Source of the DNA: Anisus vortex
Taxonomy: Eukaryota; Mollusca; Gastropoda; Planorbidae
Length of the DNA: 64,000 bases
Direction: 5' to 3'
NCBI GenBank assembly: GCA_949126835.1
Contig: OX421499.1
Span: forward strand, 22,444,990-22,508,989
The notes below the pieces were generated by a model that was not told the origin of the DNA, searched no databases, and saw only the letters and a program-made list of their open reading frames with translations. Position numbers and translations under genes: made by a program. Shown here in pieces: positions 39,201 through 52,365 of this stretch (position 1 is its first letter; each line of letters starts with the position of its first letter).

Positions 39201-42200
39201 CATTATCGTATCAATGATTATTAATTAAACATTTATTTATCAATTAATATTTACAATTATGATTATTGTGTGTACAACGTTGACCATAAAACTATTACCA
39301 CCAATAACCAATTCCCACAGAATTGATATGAATTACCCAAATAAGTGGAACCGATTAATAATTGATAGATAATTCTTTAGAAAATTTAATTTATTTATAA
39401 CCGATCACTGTATCATTAACTAATGATTTTCAGTTATTATATGATTATTATGATGTCTCAATTATGACATCAAGAATATTTAAAAAAAAATGTTATAATC
39501 TCAGCTGATTTAGCTTTTACATAGCATAAAATAAGTCATCCAAATTATAACATTACGACATAGAAACAAACAATTTTCAAAACACATCAATATTCAATTG
39601 AACAAACACAAGTGTGAATGTATTCAAGTTAAATACCGGTGTGTGTGCAATTGCTGTATGCAATAGTTACCTTTTACCTTACAACGTATGATTGTTTCTA
39701 GTAGAATTTGAAGTTTTGTTCTGTAATGTCTCATATTGTAATATTTCAAAACATAGTTTATTTATTGTCATATTTACAATAATATATATGTTAATCAATA
39801 CAATGAATGACATAAAAGAAACATTTCATGAGAAACTGGTTTCCTCTTGTTCAATCAGTCTTGTTCTATTGCGTACATCTGCGAATAGATTAATATTAAT
39901 ATGTTCATTAATTTGACCTTTGATAGCGGATTGTTCGCAGGCGGGTAAATGTGCCAATTTTTCATTAAGGGTTTTTAGAGCTTTTGTGATTTGTAATTTG
40001 CTTTCTGCAACTTCACGCTCAATTTCGGGTGAATTATTCCTGACTTTAACAACAGTGTTTACCGAGGCAACAACATTTTGTTCTTCTCTGGTAATGTATG
40101 GTTTCAACATATTGATATGGCACACTCGTTGCGATTTCCGTCTATCAGGGGTCTTTACAAGATAGTTAACCTCACTAAGCTTAGCCATAACCTCATAGGG
40201 TCCTGTAAACTTGGCACTCAGGGGTTGACCAGACAGTGGCGTCAGCATGAGAACTCTATCACCAGGTTGGAAGATACGGGTTCTTGCGTTGACGTCATAA
40301 TAGACTTTCATCTTGTCTTGTGCCTGCAAAAGATTAGATCTGACAACTTTTAATGCATTATACAGTCTATTTTTAAAATTTTCCACGTATGTCAGTAGAC
40401 CAGTGTCTTCAGTGGATGACAACCATGTCTCTTGTAACAGCTTTAGTGGTCCACGAACTGTGTGTCCGAATACCAGTTCAAAGGGACTGAAACCAAGAGA
40501 TTCTTGTACAGCCTCTCTGGTTGCGAAGAGTGCGAAGGGAATACCACGATCCCAGTCGTCGTTATGCTCGAAACAGAAAGTACGGAGCATATTCTTCAAT
40601 GTTTGGTGGTATCGTTCCAGTGCGCCTTGACTCTGTGGATGATATGCACTCGATACTGCATGACGAATACCCAGCCGTTCTAAGACTTGGCGAAATAACT
40701 TCGATGTGAAATTTGAACCTTGATCTGACTGCACGGTTTTCGGAAGACCATATCGGGTGAAGAATCCGAAAAGTGCATCAGAGATTTTGTCGGCATTGAT
40801 GCTACGTAGAGGAATAGCCTCTGGAAATCTCGTTGCCGAACACATAATAGTGAACAGATACTGGTGGCCAGCCTTAGTTTTAGGCAACGGACCGACGCAG
40901 TCTATAATGATGTGACTGAAGGGTTCTGAGAATGCTGGTATGGGTCGTAGAGGAGCTACCGGAATGGTCTGATTCGGCTTGTCGACCATCTGGCAGACAG
41001 GACATGATCTGCAAAACGATGTGACGTCACGACGTAGGCCAGGCCAGAAGAAATATGGAAGAATCCTGTCGAAGGTTTTCTGTATCCCTAGGTGACCAGC
41101 ATACGGTGAATCATGGGCCATATGTAGTATGTCCTTGCGGTAAACATTGGGTACCACGATTTGATGTACTTCGCTGCATGTTTCATCGTCGTTTTCTTTC
41201 CCTCTCCATTTCCTCATCAACAACTCGTCCCTCAGGTAATAACCTGCGGCCATTGTTTCTAACTCTCCTTCATTCTTTGCTTCCTCTTTTAGCTTCCCGA
41301 TCTCTGGATCTTTGCCCTGAGCAAGAATGAGTAGTTGTCTAGGCGACAAATTATTTTGATCAGTATGACTTGAGTGACCACCTAGAACATCCGCCATGAA
41401 GGTTGCTTGTAAGTCAATCTCTGGTGTTGGTTCTGGTTTCTTTGTCGATTCATTAGTCATCTGATGTTTCTCCATAGCTCTGGTGATAACACATACTGAA
41501 TTTTCAGTATTCCTACACTGAACAGAGTCTTTGGTTTCTTTAAGTACAGGATGTACCTGATTTTTGGCAATGTCACTTCCTAAAAGTAATGAAATGCCTC
41601 TGTAGGGAAATTTCTTCACTATCCCAACAATAACAGATCCAGTGAAGTAATTACTCTTCAACTGTATACGATGTAACGGTGCCGTAAGTGTTCCAGCCAT
41701 AGTACTGATCAAGGCATACTGGCCTGTATGAGTCAATTTCGACGTTGGTACAGTATTCTTCAACAGTAGAGATATATCAGCACCGGAGTCACGTAGAATT
41801 TTAATCTTCCGTTCTCTAGCTTGATTATCTATAGGTGACACATAGCCCTCGCTAACATCCGATAGCATGCACTCGGGTAGTTCTCTGCCTACTGAGTTTC
41901 TTGCTACACTACTGCCTCCATAAGTAAACGTTTTATTTACTGATTGTTCATCTGTCACACTCCCTTTGGAGTTGAAACTAGAATGTTCAATAGCCTCGGT
42001 CTTCATTTCAAAGACTTTTTCCGACTTTGAGCAACTTGGACATGCGTGTTTCGCCATCTCTTCATGACTAACATCAGATGTCTTTCTTTCAGCTTTAATT
42101 CTTTTGTGGGCAGTTTTATTTATGTGAGTTTCAGTTTGTACGGCGATGTGTGATAAAACCACGTTGTTCTTGTTTTTAATGGGTCTTTTTTCTTTATGTA

Positions 42201-45200
42201 GACTCCAACAATTCTCTTTTATATGTCCATCTTTCTTACAGAATGTACAGGTAATTCTCTTTTGTACAAAACTTGAATTCTCTTGTTTATCGGCTTTTTG
42301 TTTACTTTTATCCTCTGTCGATCTTAACTTCCTCTCTGTATTACTGTTTTGAGTCCTCAAACTTGTTCTGTCATTTTGAAAATAATGGCTATGCGGGTGA
42401 ATCATGACGTATTCATCGGCCTTAACTGCTGCTTGTTCTGCTATTTCAATACCACGATCAGCCAAATGAACTTTTATATCAGTGCGAATCTTCTCAGTAA
42501 AATCCTCCATCAGTATGAGATTATATAGTTTCTCATAATCTTTATTCACATTCTTAGAACGTAACCATCGATCAAAATACTTTTTCTCTAATCTCAGGAA
42601 GTCAACATGTGAAACTTCTGGTTCCTTCTTGTACTCACGATATAACTTCCGATACTTTTCTGGAGTTAGAACATAACTCAATAGTACTCTGCTCTTTATT
42701 AGTTCATAATCATTGCATTCTTCTGGAGTCAGATTCAATACAACATCTAAAGCCTTGCCTTTTGTTAGAGCTGAACGTAAAAGTACTGCTTTCTTATCTT
42801 CAGGAAATTTATAATCGATCGAGTTTCTCTCGAAGACCATAAAGAACTCATCAATCTCCATGTTCTCCATGCTTGGGACATGCTTTTTAAACTTATATAG
42901 TTCCACATTATTTGTTTCCTGCATCGTATGAGTTGACGAACGAGACTTTGCCAATTCAATCCTTTCATTACTAGCGATTCTTTCTTTTTCCAATTCCCCC
43001 AGTCTTATCTCTTTCTCTGCTTCTATTCTTTTACCTTCTAATTGTACTTCTATTCTTTTACCTTCCAATTGTACTTCTATTCTTTTACCTTCCAATTGTA
43101 CTTGAATTTCTAACTTCCTCATTTCTAACTGGAATTTCATGTCTGCACTTAGTTCATTTCCATTCATTTTAAATTCATGGTTATCTATGTCTGTTTTCAG
43201 GGTTTCTGATACATTGAGAACCACTGATTCTTCACTATTCATAGTATTTTCTTCAAGCATTCTACCATGTCTTTTCAAACAGTCCTTAATATCTTGAATC
43301 AATTTACTCCTAACTGGTGTAACTTCAGTAATGTCTATTCCCAGAGAATTTGCCATCTCTTTTAACTGGGTTAGTGACATGCTAGTTAACTGTTCTGACG
43401 TGATAGCAAAAATATTCAATTGCCCCAACGTAAGATTAGCTTCCGCCATGTTTTATATTAATGACGTAAGTAGAAGATAAAAAATTTCAACTTTACCTTT
43501 CATAAAGTCCTTTGAAATATTTTTACACCACTTAATATTTGTAGAAGATAAATTTTAAGGATGGTTGTGTACAAAGCTGAAAACAGTATGTCCGAACACA
43601 GACAGTGCCTCCCACGTAGACAGAATTTGAATAAATCTTTGTTGTAAATCGTTTTCACTAAAACAGTTGTATATTCTCAATTCTTATACATACAAACTTT
43701 AGATCCAGGACTTGAGCCCCCAATCTTTTGTCACGTGCGAAATCAGCTACTGACGTTAGATGATATTTTTAGTAATGTATTATTATATATTATTTTGATT
43801 CATATCCATCTTGGATCTCACAAGGTTGTATAAGAATTTATATTGATGTTATTCAATTAGATTTGATGTTTATTTGACTCGTCACGATATGAATCTTTTG
43901 TGTATAAAGTGATTTAGATAAACTGTACCTTAATATATAGGAAATCCACAATCCTGTTGGAAATTGAACACAATTTTATTCCAACAAGTTGAGATGATAA
44001 AATATAACAATACCACAGAATACATGTACCAGTATTATAATGAAACTTAATCAGTTGAGATTCTTCTATAATGAGTAAAGCCGTAATCCTATCTTTAAGA
44101 AAGTGGTCAAAAACAGTCCTTCCACATTAGCGCCCAAACTAGAACTAAACTAAACGGTATTCCACCCTCGTGCATATGACGTATTTTATCGCTATGACGT
44201 AGTGTCTAGACATATGCATGTTTTATTCCTAACACGGAAACATTTCGGGTTTAAGATTATTTCATTTTAACTTTAGTTAATAATAACAAAACCAATATAA
44301 TATGGAAATAAATCTACTCGTAACAAAAACTTCTCTAATTAAAAGACTTCTACTCTTAATTATATTTTACAGATACTCATGTACATACAACAAAAAATCA
44401 CACATATTGAGAGAGAGAAAGAATCTCGAACATTCTATTTTAAAGTTATATTTACCATTGCCCATTATGCATTTTAAAGAAAAGAAATAAAGACATAAAA
44501 AGATAGCAAGATTCTTTGACTTACTGTGGAGCCTGTTGTTTTGGGCCCTGCTATCTGTTCTTTAATAAAGTCAAAATCCATGTCAACAAGTCCATAAGCT
44601 TTAATTTTTTCTCTCAATTTATTGACATCAAGCAAGTGATCAAACATTTTAGCTGATGGCTTCCTATACTGTCATAATAAATATTAATAATTCTTTACTT
44701 GATAAAAAAAAGGGGGAATAAATGCACATTTATACGGGGCATTTATTTAGTACATTTTATAAAAAATGTATCCCGTCAGACCAAATTAATCCATTTGGCT
44801 GGTGAAGCCGCGTTTGCCTGTTTCTATAGCCACGGCATATTAAGGGATTTTGTAGTGAGTGCAACGCCAGTGCGGTTAGTGTGGCCACAATTAAATTCGG
44901 GTATCCATTTGAGCTGGTTAGACTCAGGAACACCCACCAGATTCAGGAACAAATCCTAGCCTTCACCAAGATTTGAACCCAAGACATTCGGTACGCCCCG
45001 CCAAAAGTGCAGCCGTTCGGCGTCCGTGGCGCATGTTTGTTTTAAAAAATAAAGAATAATTTTCCTAAAATCATCTCATATATTAAAAACTCTTTCCACA
45101 TACAAGATTATTGAATTCTTCTATAAGAAATAGTCTTGAATTTTAATACATGTGATTTTACGTTGTGTTAATTTGTTTTGTTTTTTCCAACTAATACAGT

Positions 45201-48200
45201 GAACCAAATCCGGGTAAATAAAGTGCATTTGTTTTTAATTTAGAGTCCATTGGACTTCCGCCGTTGCCTTTCGCATACCAGGAACATATGTTTGTAGTTG
45301 ATTGCCAGTACAAATGTCATTCTTGGTGTGGATTTTAGTTAATACAACTAATACTTAATTTAATGATAGATTTAATTGAATACCTTCTTGTCTTTAATTG
45401 CAGGTAAAAACCCGTTAACATAGACTCGAGAGAAAGGTCCGTGACCTGTAATGTTTAAACATCTATTCAATATATTTAAATCATTTCTTTTTAAACAACG
45501 GATTGGCTAATTAATGATGAACATCTTTAAAGTCAATAGTAAGTTAAATACAATGAAAAAGGAAAAAAAAAAGTTGACACTACAATTGTCATTTAACCAA
45601 CCCAGCTATAAAACAACATATTATAGACTTTCTAAAATTATTTGGTCTAATACTCTTTAATAAATACGTGTTAATTAGTTATGTTATCTTATCTCATACA
45701 TTATAGATTATTGCAAGAATGATCGGATTAGCATGGTCCATCCTGCGGGAAATAAAAAATAGGTAAAGAAGAAAATAGATTGCGAAAAGGATAAAAGGAC
45801 AACAAGCCGGGACAGAAAGAGATTTATGATACAATTTATGATACAATTTATGATACAATTTATGATACAATTAGAAGGGCTGAGGATAGTAAATCATGCT
45901 CATTCAAGAAAGATCGCTTGTCTGGCGAACTATTATTTCCCAACGGGTCTAAAGATTGAAGGACGAGTAAGGCGAACTGTAAACTAAGTACAACTAACAC
46001 AAAATATTCAAGCTGCACTGAAGAAACAAATCATAAAAAGTAAGCCAATACTAGGGTTGTCAATTTTAATTATAGCCACCTCTAAAAAGACCAATAAACA
46101 TCTTCATAAAAAGACGACGAAACAAAATAATAATGACATGCACTAATCAGGGTATTTTAATTTAAATTGCCTGTATACCATAGATGCTAAGATGGAATGA
46201 CTTTTACAGTACCTAAATTCATGCATAGTCCAGCTATTTGTACACATAAAATATCCGTATTTGTGATCCCAAGTTCTGTCTGAGTCTCCCGAAGAGCTTT
46301 TGCAAACAATCCAGCAAGATGACAAACTCTGAAAATATTCCATTATTTCATAAATACCAAAAATCTAAACATGAGCATAGAATGAAAAAAATAATCAAAG
46401 AGAATAAGCAACCAGTATGCATTCAAGTTACCCAAGAGAATGTTCAAACAGTATGCATTCAAGTTACCCAAGAGAATGTTCAAACAGTATGCATTCAAGT
46501 TACCCAAGAGAATGTTCAAACAGTATGCATACAACTTACCCAAGAGAATGTTCAAACAGTATGCATACAACTTACCCAAGAGAATGTTCAAACAGTATGC
46601 ATTCAAGTTACCCAAGAGAATGTTCAAACAGTATGCATTCAAGTTACCCAAGAGAATGTTCAAACAGTATGCATACAACTTACCCAAGAGAATGTTCAAA
46701 CAGTATGCATACAACTTACCCAAGAGAATGTTCAAACAGTATGCATACAACTTACCCAAGAGAATGTTCAAACAGTATGCATTCAAGTTACCTAAGAGAA
46801 TGTTCAAACAGTATGCATACAACTTACCCAAGAGAATGTTCAAACAGTATGCATTCAAGTTACCCAAGAGAATGTTCAAACAGTATGCATACAACTTACC
46901 CAAGAGAATGTTCAAACAGTATGCATTCAAGTTACCTAAGAGAATGTTCAAACAGTATGCATACAACTTACTCAAGAGAATGTTCAAAGAGTATGCATAC
47001 AACTTACCCAAGATAATGTTTAAAGAAGTATGTATAAAACTTACCCAAGAGAATGTTCAAATCGGTTATGGGCAGCTCCCGGGTACACATAGTACACAGT
47101 CCCAAGTTGTTTTATATCACGAAGTCTTTGAAACTGTGGAGTGTCTACAATAATCTGACAAGCTGGATGAAGCTGGATATGACCGTGGATCGGATCATTG
47201 AAGATCTTATGAGTAGAGATTTAAAAAAAAAAACACAAATATAGCTTTCCAAATATATTGTACTGCCGTAAAGAATTAAATATATTTAGATTGCATTTCT
47301 AAGAATTACGCGACCTAAAGAATACACTGACAAATTATAGTTTTTATTATACTTTACCCCAACTAAGGCCAAGACTCAGGAACACCCCCCCCCCCCCCCC
47401 CAGACACCAGGATTCGAACCCAGGACCTTCGGCCACACTGCCCCCCAAATAATAAACTTACAAATAAATATCCTTGGAAGAAGCAGTGGCATATTTAGGA
47501 ATGTTCCACATGTTCCATTGGAACAGGGTCCCCAACACAAAAGGGCCCCCACACATCCCAAAAAGAAATGTTTTAGTGACATACCCATTATTTCGTTGAA
47601 AATGAAAAATTAAATCATTTATTCCCCTACAATTTAAAGCACTCCAGTCCAACAAAGCTAATTGCAACATAAAATTTATGATTTTACAGAATGTAACATG
47701 AAATAACGGCCGTTTTCTGAGGTATGTGGAAGGCAAGGGCGAGAACACGAGGGGCCCCCACATAAAAATTTGGGAACAGGGCCCGACAATCCTAAATACG
47801 GCCCTGGGAAGAAGAGATGTACCTTCAAATTAGTACAAGGATTCGAACCCAGCACCGTGCCCCCTTAAATAATAAACTGAGAAGTAAATATCCCTGGAAG
47901 AAGAGATTTACCTTCAAATTAGTTTCAGCTTTACATTTGTTTTCCTTTAATGCTTTATTTCGAAGACTGTCCAAATAATCAAAAAGCAAGAGGCAATCTT
48001 GGTAGGACCTTAAACGAAAGTAATTCCAATGCCGAGTAAGCCAATAAGCGGCAAATAAATGTACGATATTATAATTTTACGCATTGTATTTATATTATTA
48101 TATATACATACCTACAGATCTATCTATTTAAGTATATATAATGTATAACTGAATTGTTGTATATACGTTCATTATTTTGTCGGTATAATATCTCATAATG

Positions 48201-51200
48201 ACGAAGAAACGAATGACTACAATGTGTTTTGTTAAGACAGAAAGGGAACACAAAATATTACAATAAAAAAAGTAGTGAGAACGTTTCTTTCGGTATTTAG
48301 TTATTGTTCTTTTCTTTTGTTTCCGGTCGCCCAGGCCATCGCAAATGCATAAAAATGTATTGTTGTCAATCTTCTTCATTTATTAAAAAAGTAAATATTA
48401 TTGTGTTAGTCTATGTGAGTAAATGTACACGTGTGTTGTTGTGAAAACATTTGACCTGGGATTTAGAAGGTTCCCAGGATGCTAGGCATGGGCGCCCGCA
48501 GGGGGGGGGCAAGGGGGGGCACTTGCCCCCCCCTGGAAAAGTGCCCCCCCCCCCCCCCCCCCGATTGATAGATAAAAAAACTTTTTTGACTAAAATAGAC
48601 AAAAAAAATAATAATTAAAACATGTATAATTAATTGTAACAACTGTGACTCCTTCCATTGTCATATCGATCTCATTATCTTTGGGGATTAATCAGGTATA
48701 CCACATTGATAATTGAGATAGTGAAGCCTTGAGTTTGTTTGATTTTCGGAAAACGTGAGAATACAAAAGTAGCCAAAATTTCATCGACTTGTTACCTTGC
48801 CGTATGCCTTACTAGTTTTGCTAACATTACCAGCAACAACATGTACGGTGGAGCGATCGTTCAACACATTCGTCGGCATTTTTTGTCTCGAGAGTCGATT
48901 CATTTCCCTTGCAAGCCCTCATTTGGCTAAAGAGGCCAATCTTGGACGTACAGGCACGGTCACACTGGCAGCAGTTGAATGTAGCGGAGTGGATCACATT
49001 TTTCTCCACCGTCTTTTTCCTGGCGCGCTCCTCTCCCGCAAGCCTGAAACCTTCTTTGATTCCTGCCCTCCAAGTGGGCCTATCCTGCGCCATGATCTCC
49101 CCACTGTTTGGGTCAATTCGGAGTTGTTTCATATCTCTTTTGCAGACATCCGCAAATCTCAGTTTTGGACGTCCAGCAGGTCTCTGTCCCGAAGCTAACG
49201 TTCCATATAGAATGTCCTGTGGAAGTCGACCCTGTGGCATTCGGCGTACATGACCTAGCCAGCTTAGACGTCTGTTACTGAGAGTAATACGGATGTCTTG
49301 ACACTCTGCTCTTCGTAGGACCTCTGCGTTTGAAACCCTGTCCTGCCATCTTATATCTAAAATGAGTCTGAGACACCTAAGGTAAAAGGTGTTCAGTTTT
49401 CTCTCCTCCCAGGAATATGTGCTCCGTGTCTCACAGCCGTACAGCAGGGTAATCAGACGCATGTTCGATAAACTAGTGACTCAGTGGAGCGTGTGAGCAG
49501 TGAGTTCATCCAGACTCGTTTTTTTTTGTTAAATCTCGCCATAGTGCCCATGGCTTTAGCTATTCTACTATTTATCTCCCCATCTAGGAGAACACTGCTT
49601 GAGATTTTGGCTTTGAGCCTGATTAGATTGAAGAGCTTTCCAGATCTGCTTGTGTGAAGGTAGACACCCTCGTTGCAGTCTCCATAAGCATAGTGCAGTA
49701 GACACGAGAAGAATATTCCAAACAAAGTACGCAGTCTTGTTTAACACCGCTCCGGACTGCAAAGGGCTCTGATTAAACTTCACTGTGCACCTGGTTTTCT
49801 AAAAAAAAAACAGGCAATGAAAGAGAGCAGTTTTGGAGGTAATCCTATTTTTGCCAGGAGTTTGAGGAGTCCACTTCTGCTGACCATATCAAATGCTTTA
49901 GTGAGATCAACGAAAGCAATGTATAATGGCTTATTCATCTCGCGGAACCTCTCTTGTAGCATTCGAATGGAGGAGATCATGTCTATAGTGGATAAGTCGC
50001 TTCTGAAACCGCACTGAGACTCTGGATAGACTCTAGAGGACAGCACCTGCAGCCTTGATAGTGCCTCTTGCAAAGATCTTACCAACTATTCTCCAGAGGG
50101 AGATTCCTCTGTCTTTTTGCAGTCACTGCGGTCCCCGTTGTTCTTATATAATGTAACGAAATCTGCTAAATGGCTGTGTGACGCGTCTTGGTAAATATGG
50201 TGTGCGGCTGGCTGGTCCTATTGTTGGTTCACCGGACTGTCAACCCTGCTGACCGTTCACTTTCGCCCTAACACATGTTAATGTTATTTTGATCTCAGTT
50301 TTACCGAGATGTCCTTTAATCCGTTTGAATCCTTAAAATAAATGTTCAAGCTATCCTTACATGGTAAAGATACGTAGGTTTAGTAATCATACAAACTGAG
50401 TAGTTATTGTAATGCTTAAAAATATACATATAAATTCTTTAGTCATATAATATTTATATAATTTTCAAATACTTTTTACAGTTTGATCATTTTAAATTTA
50501 TAAATGTAAGCCATTAATTCTTTTTTTATAAAAGAAAAAAATACAGAAATATTAGCTCAAATGAAACGAAATAATTATCTCCCTTTAATTAACAAATGTT
50601 TCTACTTTTGATTCAATAGTGATGCCGAACAAGTTCTGTTTTGTGATATAACAAATTTTACTGATTATTATTGTTTCTTTATATACATTCAACATTGTGG
50701 TATTCATAACAAGATTTAATTATTAGAGGATTAAAATAATTTACGTTAAACAGTTGTAAATAAACATTTCCTGCATTAATTGTTTTGTCCATTTATGGAG
50801 TTTATATTTAAAACATTTAATTACAGAAATTACATGATATAGTCCTATTAAATAATCTCTTATATTTCTAAATTAATAATACAAATAAATTTGTTTTATA
50901 ATTAATTATAGGCCTATATATGTTTAATTAAAATTAAGTTGGGGGGCGGTGAGCGGTAAGATTTTAAAAGGGTGCGGTGAGCCGAAAAAGGTTGAAAACC
51001 TATGGCTTAGATCGACAATATCAGATGAACGTCTGTCAAGGTTGTGCATGTTGTGAGTACACAGAGACAAAGTGAACAGCAACAAAAATGAGTTTATGGA
51101 CAAAAATGTAGATTTGTTTGGTAGCGATAACAGACAATTCCAGTTCTTGTTTAAAGAATTATAAATTTTATTATAAATTTACGTTCTAATATTGTTTGTT

Positions 51201-52316
51201 TAAAGTAAGGTTTGTTGTATGGTTTACGTCTATTATATACATATATTGTGCTAATAAAAAATGTGTTGCTACAGTATGCCCTTCATTACTACAGTGTACT
51301 ACAATTACTTCAGTGTTCTGTCCGTTCGATCACCATACAAATGCGCTCAGTAAATTAAAACTACATTTAAACATTACTAAAAATATTCTGCCCCCCCCTA
51401 GAAAATTTTCTGCGGGCGCCCATGATGCTAGGGTATTGAGTTGTGCATGTTCTCTAATAATGAATATATATTATGGAAGATCCTGTCTACGTTCATAAAA
51501 CACAAGCTAGCCAGTCTATTCTAGGAGCGTGGTGGCTTTGAACATGTTACTTGACCCTTTTTGTTAGACGTGCATAATATATTTATGTGAAAAACAGCAG
51601 CTTTACTTTTTACACAATCAAGCAAAGTAATGTTTATTGTCGGACCAAAATGATCCATAAGGCCGATAAAGTAGTGTTCACCAGCTTCTGTGGCTACGGC
51701 ATACTAGGAGATTGTGTGGCCCAGCCGTCTATACCTAACCCCAACTAAAGTCAGTTACCTATCAGAGCAGGTTAGACTCAGGGACACCTTCCAGACCGAG
51801 AACAAATACTATCCTTCACCAGGATTCGAACCCAGGACCTTCAGTACGACAGCCAAAAGCGCTGCCGCTCAGCCACCGAATGAAGTTAAATTATCCATAT
51901 ATAAATATAACAAAATAGTATGTTCATTTTCTATGGGTGTCTAGATGGCACTGCACCTTCATAACTTCAATTACTCACGCCTAAGCATGATATATATATT
52001 TGAAAGAGAAAGAGAGAGAGAGAGAGAACGAGAGAGAGGGAGAGAGTACTTACTTTACGCCATGTTTCATAAGCTCATCTGCGGTAAGGAAAGGCCGAAT
52101 AAGTTTCATGGGAGATTTTGCCTTGATCTCAGCAAGTTTTGCTTAAAGAAAATATATGCATAAAAAAAGTGAAAAAAATGGACGAAGAGAAAAAAAAAGT
52201 ATAATTCAGGTGGTCTTAAAAATATAAATTGTAAATTTAGCAATCCCTTTTTAATACAGCTGCATACAATCATCAATATAGGCTATATAATTACCGTGAG
52301 TTTGTTTATATGTTTG

Positions 52317-52365
<49 letters not shown>

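Larger units (their letters stand above)
38405..44325 (-). mobile_element. Gmr1-like Ty3/gypsy LTR retrotransposon without reverse transcriptase
   Basis: A complete LTR unit of 5921 bp with 597-bp LTRs (38405-39001 and 43729-44325), TG...CA ends and a 4-bp target duplication AAAA (38401-38404, 44326-44329). On the minus strand a tRNA-Pro-like primer site starts TGGGGGCTC at 43722, and a purine tract (AAGGGGGGGCGAG) precedes the 3' LTR. The only coding unit is gag-PR-INT. About 820 bp from the stop codon to the LTR hold no RT or RNase H motif. It sits in intron 7 of the SAMHD1-like gene in sense orientation. The near-identical LTRs imply recent insertion. Confidence 0.95.

Noticed and set aside
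40313..41330. Several plus-strand open frames
   Set aside because: Shadows of the 1207-codon gag-PR-INT frame on the minus strand.
46319..47153. Long open frames on both strands over the 36-bp array
   Set aside because: A 36-bp unit is 12 codons, so several frames stay open. The real coding content is only the exon 4 end at the array edge.
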